A stretch of 5,566 nucleotides of DNA from positions 1 to 5,566 of the forward strand of contig JAEMRG010000140.1 of NCBI GenBank assembly GCA_016463455.1, written 5' to 3'. This DNA is from Rhodoferax sp. (GTDB lineage Bacteria; Pseudomonadota; Gammaproteobacteria; Burkholderiales; Burkholderiaceae_C). Of the stretch, positions 4,134 to 5,566 are shown piece by piece (within the stretch, counting starts at the first letter, position 1; every line of letters begins with the position of its first letter). A program made the position numbers and the translations under genes. The notes beneath the pieces are model-generated. The model had not been told where the DNA came from. It was given only the letters and a program-made list of their open reading frames with translations, and ran no database searches.

Positions 4134-5566
4134 ATGTTAGACGCATACCGCAGCCATGTCGCCGAACGCGCCGCCCTGGGCATTCCGCCCTTGCCGCTGG
4201 ACGCTAAGCAAACCGCCGATTTGATCGAACTGATTAAAGCCCCCCTTGCCGCGGATGCGCAGTATTTGTTGGACATGCTTACGCACCGCGTGCCACCGGG
4301 CGTGGACGATGCAGCCAAAGTCAAAGCCTCGTTTCTGGCCGCAGTCGCCCATGGCGATATCAATGTGGGCTTGATCTCCAAGACCAAAGCTACCGAATTA
4401 CTGGGCACCATGGTGGGTGGCTACAACGTGAAACCGCTGATCGATTTGCTCGACGATGCCGAAGTCGCTGCGGTTGCTGCCAAAGCTTTGAAAAAGACCT
4501 TGCTGATGTTTGATTTTTTCCATGACGTCGCCCTCAAAGCCAGCGCTGGTAATGCGCAGGCTAAAGAGGTAATGCAAAGCTGGGCCGATGCCCAATGGTT
4601 TACCGAGCGCCCTGAAGTGCCGCGCAAAATCACGGTGACGGTGTTCAAAGTGCCTGGCGAAACCAATACGGACGATTTGTCCCCCGCGCCTGACGCGTGG
4701 AGCCGCCCGGACATTCCCTTGCACTACCTGTCGATGCTGAAAAATACGCGCGAAGGCGCGGCCTTCAAACCCGAGGAAGAAAGCAAACGCGGCCCCATGA
4801 AGTTCATCGACGAACTCAAAGCCAAAGGACATTTGGTCGCTTATGTGGGCGATGTGGTGGGCACGGGTTCCAGCCGCAAGTCGGCTACCAATAGCGTGAT
4901 CTGGGCTACCGGCCAGGACATTCCCTTTGTGCCCAATAAGCGCTTTGGCGGCGTTACCCTGGGCGGCAAGATCGCCCCTATCTTTTTCAACACGCAAGAA
5001 GATTCCGGCGCGCTGCCTATCGAGGTGGATGTGAGCAAGCTGGAAATGGGTGATGTGATCGACGTGTTGCCTTACGACGGTAAGTTGCTGCGCAATGGCG
5101 AAGTAGTGACCGAGTTCCAGCTCAAGAGCGAAGTGCTGCTCGATGAAGTGCGCGCAGGCGGACGTATCAATTTGATCATTGGCCGCTCACTCACCGCCAA
5201 GGCACGCGAGTTTTTGGGGCTGGCGGCCTCGACCCAGTTCCGCTTGCCCAAAGCGCCTGTCGCTACCCAGGCGGGGTTTACGCTGGCGCAAAAAATGGTG
5301 GGTCGCGCGGTGGGTTTGCCCGAGGGGCACGGCGTGCGTCCCGGCACCTACTGCGAGCCACGTATGACCACCGTGGGCTCGCAAGACACCACCGGCCCGA
5401 TGACGCGCGACGAACTCAAAGACCTGGCCTGCCTGGGCTTTAGCGCCGATCTGGTGATGCAGTCTTTCTGCCACACCGCCGCCTACCCCAAACCGGTGGA
5501 CGTCAAAACCCACCGCGAACTGCCGGCCTTTATTAGCAACCGGGGTGGCGTGTCCTTGCGTCCGGG
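4134..5566 (+). CDS. acnB: Aconitate hydratase B (bifunctional aconitase / 2-methylisocitrate dehydratase), N-terminal part
   Basis: 477 complete codons are present and the frame stays open to the right edge. AcnB proteins are about 860 residues long, so just over half is seen. It interconverts citrate and isocitrate via cis-aconitate in the cytoplasm; AcnB can also act on 2-methylisocitrate in propionate breakdown. Residues 1 to about 160 are the helical HEAT-like domain unique to AcnB, beginning MLDAYRSHVAERAALGIPPLPL. About 165-380 is the swivel domain, with the hallmark GTGSSRKSATNS at 243-254. From about 385 the catalytic domains begin: TVGSQDTTGPMTRDEL (413-427 region) and QSFCHTAAYPKP (443-454). 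The three iron-sulfur cysteines lie beyond the window, so intactness cannot be confirmed. A textbook AAGGAG (4120-4125), 8 bases before the ATG, is the strongest ribosome site in the window. It starts 20 bases after the CitE-like stop, with no terminator between, so cotranscription is likely. Confidence 0.97.
   Translation, partial: MLDAYRSHVAERAALGIPPLPLDAKQTADLIELIKAPLAADAQYLLDMLTHRVPPGVDDAAKVKASFLAAVAHGDINVGLISKTKATELLGTMVGGYNVKPLIDLLDDAEVAAVAAKALKKTLLMFDFFHDVALKASAGNAQAKEVMQSWADAQWFTERPEVPRKITVTVFKVPGETNTDDLSPAPDAWSRPDIPLHYLSMLKNTREGAAFKPEEESKRGPMKFIDELKAKGHLVAYVGDVVGTGSSRKSATNSVIWATGQDIPFVPNKRFGGVTLGGKIAPIFFNTQEDSGALPIEVDVSKLEMGDVIDVLPYDGKLLRNGEVVTEFQLKSEVLLDEVRAGGRINLIIGRSLTAKAREFLGLAASTQFRLPKAPVATQAGFTLAQKMVGRAVGLPEGHGVRPGTYCEPRMTTVGSQDTTGPMTRDELKDLACLGFSADLVMQSFCHTAAYPKPVDVKTHRELPAFISNRGGVSLRP

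Noticed and set aside
4398..4997. A 199-codon open frame on the minus strand inside acnB
   Set aside because: It is fully antisense to the clearly coding acnB, its translation shows no recognisable domain, and long antisense open frames are common opposite GC-rich genes.
1..5566. Mobile elements, tRNA or rRNA genes, CRISPR arrays, riboswitches
   Set aside because: No transposase or integrase reading frame, terminal inverted repeats, cloverleaf, regularly spaced repeats or known aptamer core was seen by eye on either strand; almost all of the window is occupied by housekeeping genes.

Overview
The window is a dense piece of chromosome devoted to the citric acid cycle. From the proteins I recognise (recall, not a search), the source is a betaproteobacterium of the order Burkholderiales, most likely a member of the Comamonadaceae such as a Rhodoferax- or Polaromonas-like organism. 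The reasons are the gene order (sdhC-sdhD-sdhA, a GntR regulator, then divergent mdh, CitE-like gene, acnB), the form of the malate dehydrogenase, and the moderately high GC coding sequence with GC-rich third positions. I see no mobile element, RNA gene, CRISPR array or broken gene.

Layout. The left third reads leftward: a GntR/UTRA-family regulator (1038-1856), a 126-base gap with a candidate promoter, then sdhC (468-911), sdhD (70-435) and the first 14 codons of sdhA, which runs off the left edge. The right two thirds read rightward from a 196-base divergent intergenic region: mdh (2053-3039), a citrate lyase beta subunit-like lyase (3094-4113), and the first 477 codons of acnB (4134 to the right edge).

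How the genes work together. AcnB interconverts citrate and isocitrate, succinate dehydrogenase (SdhCDA plus SdhB outside the window) oxidises succinate to fumarate and reduces quinone, and Mdh oxidises malate to oxaloacetate. The CitE-like lyase between mdh and acnB has the metal and substrate residues of its superfamily, but its substrate cannot be read from sequence. The GntR regulator sits between the two arms and is the obvious candidate to control one or both. The divergent region holds a perfect 12-base palindrome plus further copies of the same half-site around a plausible mdh promoter, a good candidate operator.

The most interesting non-coding signals are this half-site cluster, a strong bulged hairpin between mdh and the CitE-like gene that has no U-tract, and a palindrome ending at the first base of the gntR start codon. 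The least understood protein is the CitE-like lyase. No stretch of more than 300 bases lacks a gene.
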